A stretch of DNA of 64,000 nucleotides from Azonexus hydrophilus DSM 23864 (GCF_000429605.1 NZ_AUCE01000001.1:1-64000); one strand, 5' to 3'. Shown: positions 8,781 through 19,515, counted from the stretch's first letter. The notes: generated by a model from the sequence alone, not told the origin. Program-made: numbers and translations.

Positions 8781-9649
8781 GCGGCGGCCGGCTGGTTGAG
8801 CAGCAGCGCCAGCGTCCGCGCGACCTGGTCGCGCATTTCGCGGCGATCGACGATCATGTCGATGGCGCCCTTGTCGAGCAGGAACTCGGCACGCTGGAAG
8901 CCTTCCGGCAGCTTCTCGCGCACCGTCTGCTCGATGACGCGCGGGCCGGCGAAGCCGATCAGCGCATTCGGCTCGGCGATGACGACGTCGCCGACGAAGG
9001 CGAACGAGGCCGAGACGCCGCCCATGGTCGGGTCGGTCAGGATCGAGATGAAGGGCTGGCCGACCTGCGACAGACGGGTCAGCGCCGCCGTCGTCTTGGC
9101 CATCTGCATCAGCGAGAACAGACCTTCCTGCATGCGCGCACCGCCGGAAGCGGCAACGCAGATGAACGGCGTCTTCTGCTCGATCGCGACGTTGACCCCG
9201 CGCACGAAACGCTCGCCGAGCACCGAACCCATCGAACCGCCCATGAAGTCGAATTCAAAGGCAGCGGCAACCGCCGGAATGTTCTTGATCGCGCCCTGCA
9301 TGACCACCAGCGAATCGCTTTCGCCGGTATCGCGGTTGGCATCCATCAGGCGATCCGGGTACTTTTTCGAATCCTTGAACTTGAGGCTGTCCACCGGCAC
9401 CACCTCGGCACCGATCTCGAAGCGGCCTTCCGGATCGAGCAGCAGGTCCAGACGCTGGCGGGCGTTGATGCGATGGTGATGGCCGCACTTCGGGCAGACC
9501 TGCAGGTTGTTCTGCAGATCGGTCGCGTAGAGCACCGCCTCGCAGGCCGGGCACTTGCTCCACAGGCCTTCGGGCAGATTGCCGCGGCGCTGCTGGGCGC
9601 CCTGTTCGCGCTTGATCTTCGGGGGTAGCAGTTTGGTCAGCCAGCTCAT
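8777..9649 (-). CDS. accD: Acetyl-CoA carboxylase carboxyltransferase subunit beta
   Basis: A 290-residue subunit that with AccA transfers the carboxyl group from carboxybiotin to acetyl-CoA, giving malonyl-CoA for fatty acid synthesis. The N-terminal zinc ribbon has CPAC and CPKC pairs (residues ~33-55), followed by a crotonase-like core with the oxyanion-forming [16 protein letters not shown]. It overlaps trpA by 4 bp (ATGA), and the last codons of trpA supply GAGGTG as its ribosome site. Confidence 0.97.
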   Translation of the reverse strand: MSWLTKLLPPKIKREQGAQQRRGNLPEGLWSKCPACEAVLYATDLQNNLQVCPKCGHHHRINARQRLDLLLDPEGRFEIGAEVVPVDSLKFKDSKKYPDRLMDANRDTGESDSLVVMQGAIKNIPAVAAAFEFDFMGGSMGSVLGERFVRGVNVAIEQKTPFICVAASGGARMQEGLFSLMQMAKTTAALTRLSQVGQPFISILTDPTMGGVSASFAFVGDVVIAEPNALIGFAGPRVIEQTVREKLPEGFQRAEFLLDKGAIDMIVDRREMRDQVARTLALLLNQPAAA

Positions 9650-10464
9650 TTTTTCACCTCATCCACACCGCGACGGATCTCGGCAACCAGCGCCTTGACG
9701 TTGGCGCAGGCCGAACTGTTGTCACCGTTCGCGGTTGATTTCTCGATTTCTTCGATAATCCGGCTGCCGACAACGACGGCATCGGCAAACGCGGCGATGC
9801 GCGCGGCGGTCGCCGCGTCACGGATGCCGAAGCCGACACCGACCGGCAGACCGGTCTGTTCACGGATCAGCGGCAGCTTCTGCGCCACCGCCTCCACATT
9901 CAGCGCGCCGGAACCGGTCACGCCGGCCAGCGACACGTAATAGACATAACCACTGGCGATCTTCGCCGTGTGGGCGATGCGCTCGGCGCTGGAAGTCGGC
10001 GCGATCAGGAAGATCGGATCCATGCCCTGCGCCTTCATCGCCGCGCCGAATTTCTCCGCCTCTTCCGGCGGATAATCGACCACCAGCACGCCATCGACGC
10101 CCGATTGCGCGGCCTTCTCGGCGAACGTCGTCAGGCCCATGGCTTCGATCGGATTGGCGTAGCCCATCAGCACCACCGGCGTCTTATCGTCCTCGGTACG
10201 GAAGCGGGTCACCAGTTGCAGTACCTTGCGCAGGCTCATGCCCTTGGCCAGCGCCCGCTCGGACGCGCGCTGGATGGTCGGGCCGTCGGCCATCGGGTCG
10301 GAGAAGGGCACCCCCAGCTCGATGATGTCGGCGCCGGCTTCGACCAGGGCGTGCATCAGCGGCACGGTCAGGTCGGCATCGGGATCGCCGGCGGTGATGA
10401 AGGGAATCAGTGCCTTGCGGCCCTCGCCATTGAGGCGTGCGAAAGTTTTTTGGATGCGCGACAT
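9646..10464 (-). CDS. trpA: Tryptophan synthase alpha subunit
   Basis: A 272-residue TIM-barrel subunit that cleaves indole-3-glycerol phosphate to indole and glyceraldehyde 3-phosphate; indole is channelled to TrpB. Marks are [10 protein letters not shown], the catalytic Glu in [15 protein letters not shown], and [11 protein letters not shown] near the end. The ATG at 10464 is chosen because it follows GGCAGGAGT and gives the family start [11 protein letters not shown]; an upstream extension would read through the intergenic element. Confidence 0.97.
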   Translation of the reverse strand: MSRIQKTFARLNGEGRKALIPFITAGDPDADLTVPLMHALVEAGADIIELGVPFSDPMADGPTIQRASERALAKGMSLRKVLQLVTRFRTEDDKTPVVLMGYANPIEAMGLTTFAEKAAQSGVDGVLVVDYPPEEAEKFGAAMKAQGMDPIFLIAPTSSAERIAHTAKIASGYVYYVSLAGVTGSGALNVEAVAQKLPLIREQTGLPVGVGFGIRDAATAARIAAFADAVVVGSRIIEEIEKSTANGDNSSACANVKALVAEIRRGVDEVKK

Positions 10465-10489
10465 CAGACGGACTCCTGCCGGGCCGCCC

Positions 10490-10541
10490 CAAAGGAGGCC
10501 AGCGCCCCCTCGGGGGGCAGCGAATGAAATGAGCGTGGGGG
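10490..10541 (-). repeat. GC-rich palindromic intergenic element between trpB and trpA
   Basis: The 79-bp trpB-trpA gap holds GCCCCC/GGGGGC arms (10504-10509 and 10513-10518) with flanking AAAGGAGGCCAGC and GCAGCGAATGAAATGAGCGTGGGGG. It looks like a short dispersed intergenic repeat of the type seen in betaproteobacterial genomes. No second copy is visible in this window. Confidence 0.4.
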
Positions 10542-10543
10542 CA

Positions 10544-11749
10544 TCAAAACACGATCCCCGACTTCTCGGCCACGGTGTGCATGTCCTTGTCACCCCGGCC
10601 GGAGAGGTTGACCAGCAGAATCTTGTCCTTGGCCAGTGTCGGCGCCAGCTTCATCGCGTAGGCGATGGCGTGGCTGGACTCCAGCGCCGGGATGATGCCT
10701 TCCAGGCGGCACAGGTCGTGGAAGGCCTTGAGCGCCTCGCCGTCCTTGATCGGCTGGTATTCGGCGCGACCGATGTCCTTCAGCCAGGCGTGTTCCGGGC
10801 CGACACCGGGATAGTCGAGGCCGGCGGAAACCGAGTGCGTCTCGATGATCTGGCCGTCCTCGTTCTGCAGCAGGTAGGTGCGGTTGCCGTGCAGCACGCC
10901 GGGGACGCCGGCGGTCAGCGAAGCGGCGTGCATGCCGGTCTCGATGCCGGAACCGGCGGCTTCGACACCGATCAGGCGGACATCCGGCACGTCGATGTAG
11001 GGGTAGAAGATGCCCATCGCGTTGGAACCGCCACCGACCGCAGCGATCACCGCATCGGGCTGGCGCCCGGCCATTTCCGGCATCTGTTCGAGGCATTCCT
11101 CGCCGATGATCTTCTGGAAGTCGCGCACCAGCATGGGATACGGGTGCGGACCGGCGACCGTGCCGATGATGTAGAAGGTGTTGTGGATGTTGGTGACCCA
11201 GTCGCGCATCGCTTCGTTGAGCGCGTCCTTCAGCGTCTTCGAGCCGGACTCGACGGGTACCACGGTGGCGCCGAGCAGCTTCATGCGATAGACGTTGGCC
11301 GCCTGGCGACGCACATCCTCGCTGCCCATGTAGACGACGCACTCGAAACCGTAGCGGGCGGCAACCGTCGCCGTGGCGACGCCGTGCTGGCCAGCGCCGG
11401 TTTCGGCGATGACGCGCGGCTTGCCCATGCGCTTGGCCAGCAAGGCCTGGCCGATGCAGTTGTTCACCTTGTGCGCGCCGGTATGGTTCAGATCCTCGCG
11501 CTTCAAGTAAATCTGGGCGCCACCGCAGACCTCGGACAGGCGCTTGGCGTGATAGATCGGTGACGGACGGCCGACGAAATGCTTGAGCTCGTAATCGTAC
11601 TCGGCGCGGAAGGCCGGGTCGGCCTGGGCCGCAGCGTAGGCGGCCTTCAGCTCATCGAGCGCGCCGAACAGCGTTTCGGCAACGAAGACGCCGCCGTAGG
11701 GGCCGAAATGGCCGCTGGCGTCGGGAAAATTGTATTGCGATTGGGACAT
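10544..11749 (-). CDS. trpB: Tryptophan synthase beta subunit
   Basis: A 401-residue PLP subunit that condenses indole with serine to form tryptophan. PLP lysine is in [12 protein letters not shown] (about residue 90), the phosphate-binding loop is GGGSNAMG, and the C-terminal SGRGDKDM is present. It starts [10 protein letters not shown] with ribosome site GGAGTTT. It lies 122 bp downstream of trpF; that gap shows no terminator or attenuator. Confidence 0.98.
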   Translation of the reverse strand: MSQSQYNFPDASGHFGPYGGVFVAETLFGALDELKAAYAAAQADPAFRAEYDYELKHFVGRPSPIYHAKRLSEVCGGAQIYLKREDLNHTGAHKVNNCIGQALLAKRMGKPRVIAETGAGQHGVATATVAARYGFECVVYMGSEDVRRQAANVYRMKLLGATVVPVESGSKTLKDALNEAMRDWVTNIHNTFYIIGTVAGPHPYPMLVRDFQKIIGEECLEQMPEMAGRQPDAVIAAVGGGSNAMGIFYPYIDVPDVRLIGVEAAGSGIETGMHAASLTAGVPGVLHGNRTYLLQNEDGQIIETHSVSAGLDYPGVGPEHAWLKDIGRAEYQPIKDGEALKAFHDLCRLEGIIPALESSHAIAYAMKLAPTLAKDKILLVNLSGRGDKDMHTVAEKSGIVF

Positions 11750-11871
11750 GGCGAAACTCCTGGAAAATGGGTGAACGGGAACCGGCGAAGATCCCGTTTC
11801 AGGGATGGTTCGCCAGGTGACGCCGCCAACAGGTTCGGGTGATACCGCCCACCGATTTCCGCATGATTTTC

Positions 11872-12507
11872 CTAAACTTCGCCGATCGCCGCATCGGCTG
11901 CCCGAACGGCAGCAACAAAAGCGGCGATCTTGTCGTGATCCTTGATCCCCTTGCCCGCTTCGACACCCGACGAGACATCGACCGCCACCGGTCGCACCCG
12001 ACGGATCGCGTCGCCGACATTGTCCGCGTGCAGCCCGCCGGAAAGCACCAGATGCCCCGGCAGGCCCGGCGGAACCAGCGTCCAGTCGAACACGTGACCG
12101 CCACCACCATAGCCTTCGACAAAAGCATCGAGCAACAAACCGCGCGCATCGGAATACGAGCGCGCGAATTCTACCAGATCGAGCCCCGGCCTCACGCGCG
12201 CCGCTCGCAGCCAGGGTCTGGCGAAGCTGCGGCAGAACGCCGGCGCCTCGTCGCCGTGAAATTGGAGCAAATTGAGCGGCACTGCGGCGCAGGTCGCCCC
12301 GATTTCCTCAGCCGAGGCATTGACGAACAAGCCGACCACATCGACGAAGGGCGGCACCCGGCGCGCCAGTTCGGCGGCCCGTTCCGGCGTCACGTAACGC
12401 GGACTGGGCGAGTAGAAGACGAAACCGATGGCGTCGGCACCGGCGGCGACGGCGGCATCCACGTCAGCTTCGCGGGTCAGGCCACAGATCTTGATGCGGG
12501 TTTTCAT
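11872..12507 (-). CDS. trpF: Phosphoribosylanthranilate isomerase
   Basis: A 211-residue TIM-barrel enzyme of tryptophan synthesis that isomerises phosphoribosylanthranilate to the carboxyphenylamino-deoxyribulose phosphate. The catalytic Cys is in KICGLT (residue ~8) and the catalytic Asp in [16 protein letters not shown] and [14 protein letters not shown] form the phosphate site. It overlaps truA by 4 bp. Standalone trpF next to trpB/trpA, separate from trpEGDC, is the usual betaproteobacterial arrangement. Confidence 0.97.
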   Translation of the reverse strand: MKTRIKICGLTREADVDAAVAAGADAIGFVFYSPSPRYVTPERAAELARRVPPFVDVVGLFVNASAEEIGATCAAVPLNLLQFHGDEAPAFCRSFARPWLRAARVRPGLDLVEFARSYSDARGLLLDAFVEGYGGGGHVFDWTLVPPGLPGHLVLSGGLHADNVGDAIRRVRPVAVDVSSGVEAGKGIKDHDKIAAFVAAVRAADAAIGEV

Positions 12508-13295
12508 GTCAGCAATCCATCGAGAAAATCATCGGCCGGTTCGGGCAGCCCCCATTCCGGCGCATAAACCGGACCGCGAAAATACAGGCCGTCCGGCGAG
12601 AAAGTCGGTGCCGCCTGCGTCCGGTCGCGCATCTGCAGCAGCGCATCGACCCAGTCCGGCGACTGCGCGCCTTTACCGACATGAACCAGCGTGCCGACCA
12701 GATTGCGCACCATGTGGTGCAGGAAGGCCGAGGCGGCAAAATCGAAGACGAACATTGCCCCGTGCTGGCGGACGCTGGCGCCGATCATCAATTTGACCGG
12801 CGACTTGGCCTGGCATTGCGCCGCCCGGAAGGCCGAAAAATCGTGCTCGCCAAGCAGTCGACTGCAAGCATCCTGCATCGCCGCCAGGTCGAGCGGCAGG
12901 TGGAACCAGCCGACCCGTCCCTGCCACAGGCCAGGCCGCTGCGGCCGGTTGAGCAGCAAGTAGCGGTAGCGCCGGCCGTGGGCGCTGAAGCGAGCATGGA
13001 ATTCATCGCTCACCGGCTGCGCCCAGCGCACCGCGACACCGTCCGGCAGATGCGTATTGACGCCGCGCACCCAGGCCGTCAGCGGTCGCTCGACCGGCGC
13101 GTCGAAATGCACGACCTGCTGCGTCGCATGCACGCCGGCATCGGTGCGGCCGGCACACAAGGTCGCCACCGGCTGGCCGGCGATCTTCGCCAGGGCAGCC
13201 TCCAGCGCATCCTGCACGGTGCCGCCGCCGGCCTGACTCTGCCAGCCGTGAAAGGGCGAACCGAAGTACTCGACGCCGAGCGCAATCCTCACCAC
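12504..13295 (-). CDS. truA: tRNA pseudouridine(38-40) synthase
   Basis: A 263-residue enzyme that makes pseudouridine at positions 38-40 of tRNA anticodon arms. The catalytic aspartate is in AGRTDAGVHA (about residue 52), and FLHHMVRNLVGTLVHVG is the conserved C-terminal core. The start is GTG at 13295 (or 13292) and overlaps the stop of the upstream membrane protein gene, so translation is probably coupled. TruA between fimV and trpF is a conserved arrangement in Beta- and Gammaproteobacteria. Confidence 0.96.
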   Translation of the reverse strand: MVRIALGVEYFGSPFHGWQSQAGGGTVQDALEAALAKIAGQPVATLCAGRTDAGVHATQQVVHFDAPVERPLTAWVRGVNTHLPDGVAVRWAQPVSDEFHARFSAHGRRYRYLLLNRPQRPGLWQGRVGWFHLPLDLAAMQDACSRLLGEHDFSAFRAAQCQAKSPVKLMIGASVRQHGAMFVFDFAASAFLHHMVRNLVGTLVHVGKGAQSPDWVDALLQMRDRTQAAPTFSPDGLYFRGPVYAPEWGLPEPADDFLDGLLT

Positions 13296-13894
13296 GCCAT
13301 CACCCCCAGCAAGGCCAGTGTCGACACCAGCACCAGCAGGCTGTCACGTCTCAGCCATGCCTGCGTCTGCAAACTCAGCACATTCGGGCCGTCGTGCATC
13401 TCACCGCCAGCCGACAACACTTTGCGCCAGGCACCTTTTTCCTGTGCCTGCTGCAGGCGCTCCAGGACCAGCGACAGCCGAACGACCAGGCGTTCGCCGT
13501 CGAAGCCCAGACGCGAGGCCGGCAACAGCAGCCCTGCCAGACCGGCCAGCAGCCCTTCCCGCCCCAGGCGCGAGAAGAGGCACGACAGGCAACCGAGCAT
13601 CACGATCAGGCGCAAGGCATGGACATTGGCCTCGGCCATACCCTCGTAGGTCGGCGCCCAGGCGATATCGGCATAGGCTTCCCCTGGCGTGTGATAGGCC
13701 AGGATCAGCCACAGGCTGAGCAACAACCAGCGGGCACGTCGGGTAAATGCAAACCACGGGCGGGCGACCCCGGGGATCAGCAGCAGGCAGGCGGAAATCA
13801 GCAGCAGGCCGGGATAAGCCAGATACTGAACCGCGAGCACGGCGGCAAACCACAGGAAGACAGCAGCAGAGGGATGCAGGGTATACGACTCCAT
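13289..13894 (-). CDS. CbiQ/EcfT-like integral membrane protein
   Basis: A 201-residue protein with about four hydrophobic segments in the N-terminal half (residues ~10-45 and 55-70, ~90-125) and a last one at ~182-200. The middle (LLLPASRLGFDGERLVVRLSLVLERL) resembles the coupling helices of energy-coupling-factor T components such as CbiQ. No ECF ATPase or S component is adjacent, so a transport role is only a suggestion. It sits between fimV and truA and has no obvious ribosome site other than the GGGG of the upstream hairpin. Confidence 0.6.
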   Translation of the reverse strand: MESYTLHPSAAVFLWFAAVLAVQYLAYPGLLLISACLLLIPGVARPWFAFTRRARWLLLSLWLILAYHTPGEAYADIAWAPTYEGMAEANVHALRLIVMLGCLSCLFSRLGREGLLAGLAGLLLPASRLGFDGERLVVRLSLVLERLQQAQEKGAWRKVLSAGGEMHDGPNVLSLQTQAWLRRDSLLVLVSTLALLGVMAW

Positions 13895-13901
13895 AAATGC
13901 G

Positions 13902-13923
13902 AACGGCCCCTTGCGGGGCCGTT
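13902..13923 (-). terminator. GC hairpin downstream of fimV
   Basis: Arms AACGGCCCC (13902-13910) and GGGGCCGTT (13915-13923) with a 4-base loop lie between the fimV stop and the next start. The T tract following it on the minus strand is poor, so it may be only a partial terminator, an RNA stabiliser, or an element in the 5' leader of the CbiQ-like gene. Confidence 0.5.
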
Positions 13924-13945
13924 TGCCAGGCGCAATCAGCAGATT

Positions 13946-16900
13946 TTACCCGCCAATGCGCCCCAGGATGCTCTGCGCTTGCTCGACCAAGTCGCCGGAA
14001 CCTTCGTTCAGCACTTCCTGCAACAGCTCGCGCGCCCCTTCAAGGTCGCCCATTTCCTCGTAGGCCTTGGCCAGATCGAGCTTGGTATTGACCTCTTCCC
14101 ATTGCGCGTCATGAACCTCTGCTGCGGTTTCGTCCGCACCGGCACTGGCCTGGGACAACCCAGCCGGTTCCGGCAAATCAGCGGATTCGGTTTCCGTCGG
14201 TGAGGGTTCGGCGGAAAGATCCAGATTGATCGAGCCGATGTCGAACTCGGAAGGCATCATCGGCTGCCCCAGGAAGACCGAGTCGGAGAGCTTGACGTCG
14301 AAATCCATGTCATCCGCGCCCAGGGCCATCGGATTGACGATGGTATTGACCAGGTCAGGCGCATCCATGGTCAAGGGCTCGGCGGCAATTTCCGCTTCGA
14401 CCTTAGACGCTTCTGCCGGAACTTCGACAGGCGTATCTTCTTCTACCACCACCGGCGTTACCGAGGTCGAAACCAGCGCCGCCAGGTCGTCGGCTTCCGG
14501 CATTTCCTCTACTGACACAGCACCCGCTTCAACTTCTGGCAGTTCGTCCAGCGCGAAGTCGCCGGTATCCACGGCTTGTCCGAAGTTACCGGCATTGGAA
14601 ATCACCAGCGTGCCCTCGGGCGAGAAGTCGTGGGCAGGATCAGCAGCAGCGAACTCGTCCTCGACCGTCGCCGCTGGGGCTTCAACCGCGGCATCGAGCG
14701 GCGGCAGATCAAGTGCATCGAGCCCCTTGTCTTCCGGCTCGGCGTCGAGCGCGACAGCACCAAGCGAGGAATCTCCGCCGACCATGCCGCTCAGATCGAA
14801 GTCGAGCGCGTCCGGCGTGCTCTCACCGGTGACCACGGTATCGACGTAGGGCTCAGCCGGCCGCGGCACGGACAGGCTCAATTCCGCCTCGGCTGCTGCA
14901 CCGGCTTCTTCAGTCAACTCTGCCACCGGTGCGGCATTGCCGAGATCGAAGTCCAGCGCCATCCCGTCATCGGCCGGTTCGGCAGCCGCAAATTCAGCGG
15001 CCATTGGCGATGTAGGCTCAAGCGCCGGCTCGGGTTCGGTGTCAAATTCCGGTTCGGCAAACGTCGGCGTCTCGAAAACGAGCGCATCGTCGGCACTGGT
15101 CTGCACCGGGGAGTCGACGCGCTCCGGCACATCCAGGGTGGCGGCAGCGGCCGTCGCGGCGGCTACCGCTGCGGTACTGGCAACCAGCGTGGCATCGGCA
15201 TCGAAGGATTTGGCAAGCGACGGTTTGGCGGACTGTGCAGCCCCGCCGTACAGAGGATTCTCGGGGTCGATTTCGGCGCCCAGCGCCGCTACCTTCTCCC
15301 ATTCCGGTCCAACACCTGCCGTCTGCGCATAGAGCTCGCTGGCCAGTGTTTCGAATTGCTTGATGCTGCGACGATTGGCGTAGATTTCAAGCAGCTTGGC
15401 GTGGATGGCCAAGCGACTCGGATCTTTCTGCATCGCCTCGAGGAGGATTTCCTCAGCCTGGGCGTCACGTCCGTAAGCCATATAGACATCGGCCTCGGCA
15501 ACCGGATCGACTTCATCGGTATCGATCGTGCCCGGACCCGCCTGGCTGAACTCGCCGGTATGCGGCGGCGTGCTGGCGGTATCGACACTCTGGCCACCGG
15601 TCATGCGGAATACCGAATTCGGCCCGAGGCTGGATGGCGACGGCGCAGCCGTAGTTTCAGCACCGAGGGCATCCGGCTTGCGCCGACGACGATAGAGCAG
15701 AAGGCCGGTCAACAATGCAATCGCGGCAGCACCACCGGCCAGCGGCAGCGCATTGTCGAGCAGGGAGTCTTCCTCGACAGGCGCTTCCGGAACGACCGGC
15801 GCCGGCGCGACCGGCGGTTTGGTTTCAGCTGCCGGCGGCTCGGCCGCTGCAGGCTGAGCCGGCTCGGCTGGCGCTGGCGTCGTCGATGCTTCAGTGGCTG
15901 GCGCAGCCTGCTGGGCGGCGGGCTCGACCGGCGTCTCGGCCGGCTTGGTTTCAGGCACGGCCGCCTCGACTGCTGGCGCGGGCTTTTCCAGTTCGGCAAG
16001 TCGCTGGTTCTTCATTTCCAGCAACTTCTGTATTTCGGTCAGGTTGCGTTCAAGCTGCGTCACCCGCGCCTGCGACTCCTGCAGCGCCTTGTCGGCAGCA
16101 ATGCGGTCGACCTCGGTGCCAGCCGGAGCATCGGCGCGCGACACCTTGACCTGATCGCGTGCGCTATCGACAGCCGGCGTCTTCTCCTCGACCTTGGGCG
16201 TGATCTTGCCAGCGGCACTCTGGGCCGCCGGCGACTCAGCCCGCGCCTCGGCCGCCGCAGCTGCCAGCTTGCGTCGGTAGGCAGCAAAATCGCCGGCCGA
16301 CACGTAAACAGCGCGCGCCTCCTTTTCGGAAACGGCAGCAACACTGGCTTCATCCGGCACGTTCAGGATGACACCCGCCTTGAGACGATTGATGTCGTTC
16401 TCGATGAAGGCTTCGCGGTTGTTGCGATAGAGACCGACCAGCATCTGCTCGAGCGAGACGCTGGCGTAACGACGTTCATTGGCAATCCGCAGCAAGGTAT
16501 CGCCACGTTCGACCAGCCGGGTTGAGGAATCGCCAGCCGGTGCCTTTTCCGGGGCCTTCGCAACCGGAGTCACGGCGGCGACTTCCGCTCTTTTGGGCGG
16601 CGGAGCCACCGTTTCAGGCGCGGCACCACCGCCCCTGACGGTTTCAACGATCTTGGCATCGACGCTGGTACGCATTCCCTGGCCGCTGGCAAACTCCGGC
16701 GGATCAAGCAGGAAAGTGTATTCCCGAACCAGGCGACCGGCCGGCCAGGTCAGCTCGACCAGAAAATCAAGGAAGGGCTCATTGACCGGACGCGCTGAAC
16801 TCACGCGCAGGACCGATTTGCCGTTACTGCGTCGCTCCACCGCGAAGCGCAGGTCGGTCAGCGCCGAGGAGTATTCCACGCCAGCCTGTTTGAAAATATC

Positions 16901-17116
16901 CGGCGGCGCCAACCTGGCATTCATGCCAACCAGCTCCTCCCCCGTCGCCGAAAGCTCGACCTCGGCCTTCAGCGGCTGTCCCAGACTGGAGAAAACTGTC
17001 AGTTTCCCGAGTCCGGCAGCTTCGGCGGCCGTGGTCGCAAGCGACATACAGGAAGCGACGGCAAGCGCCAGCGCACATTTCTTGAATTTGGAAGAATTGT
17101 TCTCGGTCACGGCCAT
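13946..17116 (-). CDS. fimV: FimV-like LysM and TPR inner-membrane hub protein
   Basis: A 1056-residue protein. A signal peptide (~1-34) precedes the FimV N-terminal domain (GLGKLTVFSSLGQPLKAEVEL). A LysM peptidoglycan-binding region follows at ~198-255, then a coiled coil (QARVTQLERNLTEIQKLLEMK), a Pro/Ala/Glu linker, a transmembrane helix at ~460-480 ending in RRRRK, an acidic low-complexity cytoplasmic region, and a C-terminal TPR-type FimV motif (AKAYEEMGDLEGARELLQEVLNEG). In Pseudomonas FimV organises type IV pilus and polar signalling proteins. Gene position (asd-fimV-truA) is conserved. Confidence 0.92.
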   Translation of the reverse strand: MAVTENNSSKFKKCALALAVASCMSLATTAAEAAGLGKLTVFSSLGQPLKAEVELSATGEELVGMNARLAPPDIFKQAGVEYSSALTDLRFAVERRSNGKSVLRVSSARPVNEPFLDFLVELTWPAGRLVREYTFLLDPPEFASGQGMRTSVDAKIVETVRGGGAAPETVAPPPKRAEVAAVTPVAKAPEKAPAGDSSTRLVERGDTLLRIANERRYASVSLEQMLVGLYRNNREAFIENDINRLKAGVILNVPDEASVAAVSEKEARAVYVSAGDFAAYRRKLAAAAAEARAESPAAQSAAGKITPKVEEKTPAVDSARDQVKVSRADAPAGTEVDRIAADKALQESQARVTQLERNLTEIQKLLEMKNQRLAELEKPAPAVEAAVPETKPAETPVEPAAQQAAPATEASTTPAPAEPAQPAAAEPPAAETKPPVAPAPVVPEAPVEEDSLLDNALPLAGGAAAIALLTGLLLYRRRRKPDALGAETTAAPSPSSLGPNSVFRMTGGQSVDTASTPPHTGEFSQAGPGTIDTDEVDPVAEADVYMAYGRDAQAEEILLEAMQKDPSRLAIHAKLLEIYANRRSIKQFETLASELYAQTAGVGPEWEKVAALGAEIDPENPLYGGAAQSAKPSLAKSFDADATLVASTAAVAAATAAAATLDVPERVDSPVQTSADDALVFETPTFAEPEFDTEPEPALEPTSPMAAEFAAAEPADDGMALDFDLGNAAPVAELTEEAGAAAEAELSLSVPRPAEPYVDTVVTGESTPDALDFDLSGMVGGDSSLGAVALDAEPEDKGLDALDLPPLDAAVEAPAATVEDEFAAADPAHDFSPEGTLVISNAGNFGQAVDTGDFALDELPEVEAGAVSVEEMPEADDLAALVSTSVTPVVVEEDTPVEVPAEASKVEAEIAAEPLTMDAPDLVNTIVNPMALGADDMDFDVKLSDSVFLGQPMMPSEFDIGSINLDLSAEPSPTETESADLPEPAGLSQASAGADETAAEVHDAQWEEVNTKLDLAKAYEEMGDLEGARELLQEVLNEGSGDLVEQAQSILGRIGG

Positions 17117-17221
17117 GCCCTGAGCGTATAACTTGGGAGAATCAAATTAACATCATGGACTTAGCAATGCAAGCTAAACCCGCTTCTCATTTACGGACTT
17201 TCAGCATATACCCAACAAATA

Positions 17222-17248
17222 AAAAACGGGGCAGATCGCCCCGTTTTT
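17222..17248 (-). terminator. Intrinsic terminator after asd
   Basis: An 11-bp stem AAAAACGGGGC/GCCCCGTTTTT encloses a 5-base loop and sits 17 bases after the asd stop. It has A/T runs on both sides and could work in either direction. It separates asd from fimV, whose promoter must therefore lie in 17117-17221. Confidence 0.88.
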
Positions 17249-17264
17249 GCTAATCATGCCGAGT

Positions 17265-18398
17265 TCAGGCATCGAGCAGGATGCGCAGCATGCGCCGCAG
17301 CGGTTCGGCGGCACCCCACAGCAACTGGTCGCCGCAGGTGAAGGCAGCCAGGTACTCCGGGCCCATCGCCATCTTGTGCAGACGGCCGACCGGCACCGTC
17401 AGCGTGCCGGTAACGGCAGCCGGGGTCAGCTCGCGCTCGGAAATCTCGCGATCGTTCGGCACGACCTTGGCCCACTGATTGGCCTTGGCCAGCATGTCGC
17501 TGATTTCATCGAGCGGCACGTCCTTCTTCAGCTTGATGGTCAGCGCCTGGCTGTGGCAACGCATCGCGCCGATGCGTACGCACAGGCCGTCGATCGGGAT
17601 CGAACCCGCCGTACGGAAAGCCGGCTTGCCGAGGATCTTGTTGCACTCGGCGCCGCCCTTCCACTCTTCCTTGGACTGGCCGTTTTCGTACGGCACGTCG
17701 ATCCACGGAATCAGCGAGCCGGCCAGCGGCGTGTTGCGGAAGTTCTTCTTCGGGAAGCTGTCCGAACGAATGGTCTCGGCAACCTTGCGATCGATGTCGA
17801 GGATGGCCGAGGCCGGATCGGCCAGCAGGTCCTTGACCGAATCGTGGATGACGCCCATCTGGCTGATCAGTTCGCGCATGTTCTGCGCGCCGGCACCGGA
17901 AGCGGCCTGGTAGGTCATGGACGTGGCCCACTCGACCAGATCGTTCTGGAACAGGCCACCGAGGCCCATCAGCATCAGGGAAACGGTGCAGTTGCCGCCG
18001 ATCCAGTTCTTGCCGCCCTTGGCCAGCGCATCCTTGATCACGTGCATGTTGACCGGATCGAGGATGATCACGGCGTCGTCAGCCATGCGCAGCGACGAGG
18101 CAGCATCGATCCAGTGGCCGTTCCAGCCGGCAGCGCGCAGCTTGGGGAAGACTTCCTTGGTGTAGTCGCCGCCCTGGCAGGTGATGATGATTTCGCAGGC
18201 CTTCAGCGCATCGATGTTGGACGCATCCTGCAGCGGCAGCGAGGCTTCCTTGCCGCCGAAGACCGGTGCCTTGCCGCCAGCGGCGGAGGTCGAGAAATAA
18301 ACCGGATCGATATAGGCGAAATCGCCCTCTTCGACCATACGCTGCATCAGCACGGAACCAACCATGCCACGCCAACCGACCAGACCAACCTTCTTCAT
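17265..18398 (-). CDS. asd: Aspartate-semialdehyde dehydrogenase
   Basis: A 377-residue NADPH enzyme making aspartate semialdehyde for lysine/DAP, threonine and methionine. The nucleotide site is [14 protein letters not shown], the catalytic cysteine is in [14 protein letters not shown] (about residue 134), and HVIKDAL and [13 protein letters not shown] are family features. It is of the longer Gram-negative type. Ribosome site GGAGAGAGAG precedes the ATG at 18398. It lies 52 bp after leuB and ends in a strong terminator. Confidence 0.97.
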   Translation of the reverse strand: MKKVGLVGWRGMVGSVLMQRMVEEGDFAYIDPVYFSTSAAGGKAPVFGGKEASLPLQDASNIDALKACEIIITCQGGDYTKEVFPKLRAAGWNGHWIDAASSLRMADDAVIILDPVNMHVIKDALAKGGKNWIGGNCTVSLMLMGLGGLFQNDLVEWATSMTYQAASGAGAQNMRELISQMGVIHDSVKDLLADPASAILDIDRKVAETIRSDSFPKKNFRNTPLAGSLIPWIDVPYENGQSKEEWKGGAECNKILGKPAFRTAGSIPIDGLCVRIGAMRCHSQALTIKLKKDVPLDEISDMLAKANQWAKVVPNDREISERELTPAAVTGTLTVPVGRLHKMAMGPEYLAAFTCGDQLLWGAAEPLRRMLRILLDA

Positions 18399-18450
18399 GA
18401 CTCTCTCTCCAGATACAAGCTTTGTTTAACGCGCGAACCGCAGCTTTGGT

Positions 18451-19506
18451 TTACGCCAGCGCCGCCAGCACGGCGTCGCCCATTTCCTTCGTCCCGACCT
18501 TGTTGGTCCCGCGCTCGTAGATGTCGCCGGTGCGATAGCCCTGGGCCAGCACCTTTTTGACCGCGTTTTCCACCCGCAGTGCCTGTTCTTCCAGGCCGAA
18601 GGTGTAACGCAGCATCATCGCCGCCGACAGGATGGTGGCCAGCGGGTTGGCCACGCCTTTACCGGCGATGTCCGGGGCGGAGCCGTGCGAGGGCTCGTAC
18701 AGGCCCTTGTTCTTGTCGTCGAGCGAGGCCGACGGCAGCATGCCGATCGAACCGGTCAGCATCGACGCCTCATCCGACAGGATGTCGCCGAACATGTTGC
18801 CCGTGACCATCACGTCGAACTGCTTCGGCGCCTTGACCAGTTGCATGGCGGCGTTGTCGACCAGCATGTGGCTGAGTTCGACATCCGGGTAGTCGTGGGC
18901 GATTTCGATCATCACGTCACGCCACAACTGCGTGCATTCGAGCACGTTCATCTTGTCCACCGAACACAGCTTCTTGTTGCGCTTCTGCGCCGCCTGGAAG
19001 GCAACATGGCCGATGCGGCGAATTTCCGACTCGCTGTAGACCATGGTATTGAAGCCAACGCGCTCGCCATTTTCCTCGCGCACGCCGCGCGGCTGGCCAA
19101 AATAAATGTCACCGGTCAGTTCGCGGACGATCAGGATGTCGAGCCCGGCAACGACTTCCGGCTTCAGCGTCGAGGCATTGGCCAGCTCCGGGTAGAGGAT
19201 GGCCGGACGCAGGTTGGCGAACAGGTTGAGATCCTTGCGGATACCGAGCAGGCCACGCTCCGGGCGTTGCTCACGGGGCAAACCGTCCCACTGCGGGCCG
19301 CCGACGGCGCCGAGCAGCACGGCATCGGCTTCGCGTGCCAGTTTCTGGGTCGCTTCCGGATACGGGTTGCCGGTCGCATCGACCGCACCGCCGCCAAGCA
19401 GCGCCGTTTCCATTTCGAACTTGAGGTCGAGCGCATTGAGCACCCGCACCGCTTCGGCGGTGATTTCCGGACCGATGCCGTCACCCGGCAGCACACAAAT
19501 CTTCAT
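18451..19506 (-). CDS. leuB: 3-isopropylmalate dehydrogenase
   Basis: A 351-residue NAD-dependent decarboxylating dehydrogenase, the third step of leucine synthesis. It opens [15 protein letters not shown] and shows the substrate region [31 protein letters not shown] and the cofactor segment [19 protein letters not shown]. Ribosome site AAGGAG is 7 bases before ATG. It follows leuD by 9 bp. Confidence 0.97.
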   Translation of the reverse strand: MKICVLPGDGIGPEITAEAVRVLNALDLKFEMETALLGGGAVDATGNPYPEATQKLAREADAVLLGAVGGPQWDGLPREQRPERGLLGIRKDLNLFANLRPAILYPELANASTLKPEVVAGLDILIVRELTGDIYFGQPRGVREENGERVGFNTMVYSESEIRRIGHVAFQAAQKRNKKLCSVDKMNVLECTQLWRDVMIEIAHDYPDVELSHMLVDNAAMQLVKAPKQFDVMVTGNMFGDILSDEASMLTGSIGMLPSASLDDKNKGLYEPSHGSAPDIAGKGVANPLATILSAAMMLRYTFGLEEQALRVENAVKKVLAQGYRTGDIYERGTNKVGTKEMGDAVLAALA

Positions 19507-19515
19507 GTTTTCTCC

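Noticed and set aside
11750..11871. Possible trp attenuator or leader peptide between trpF and trpB
   Set aside because: No Trp-rich short frame and no terminator/antiterminator pair can be seen.
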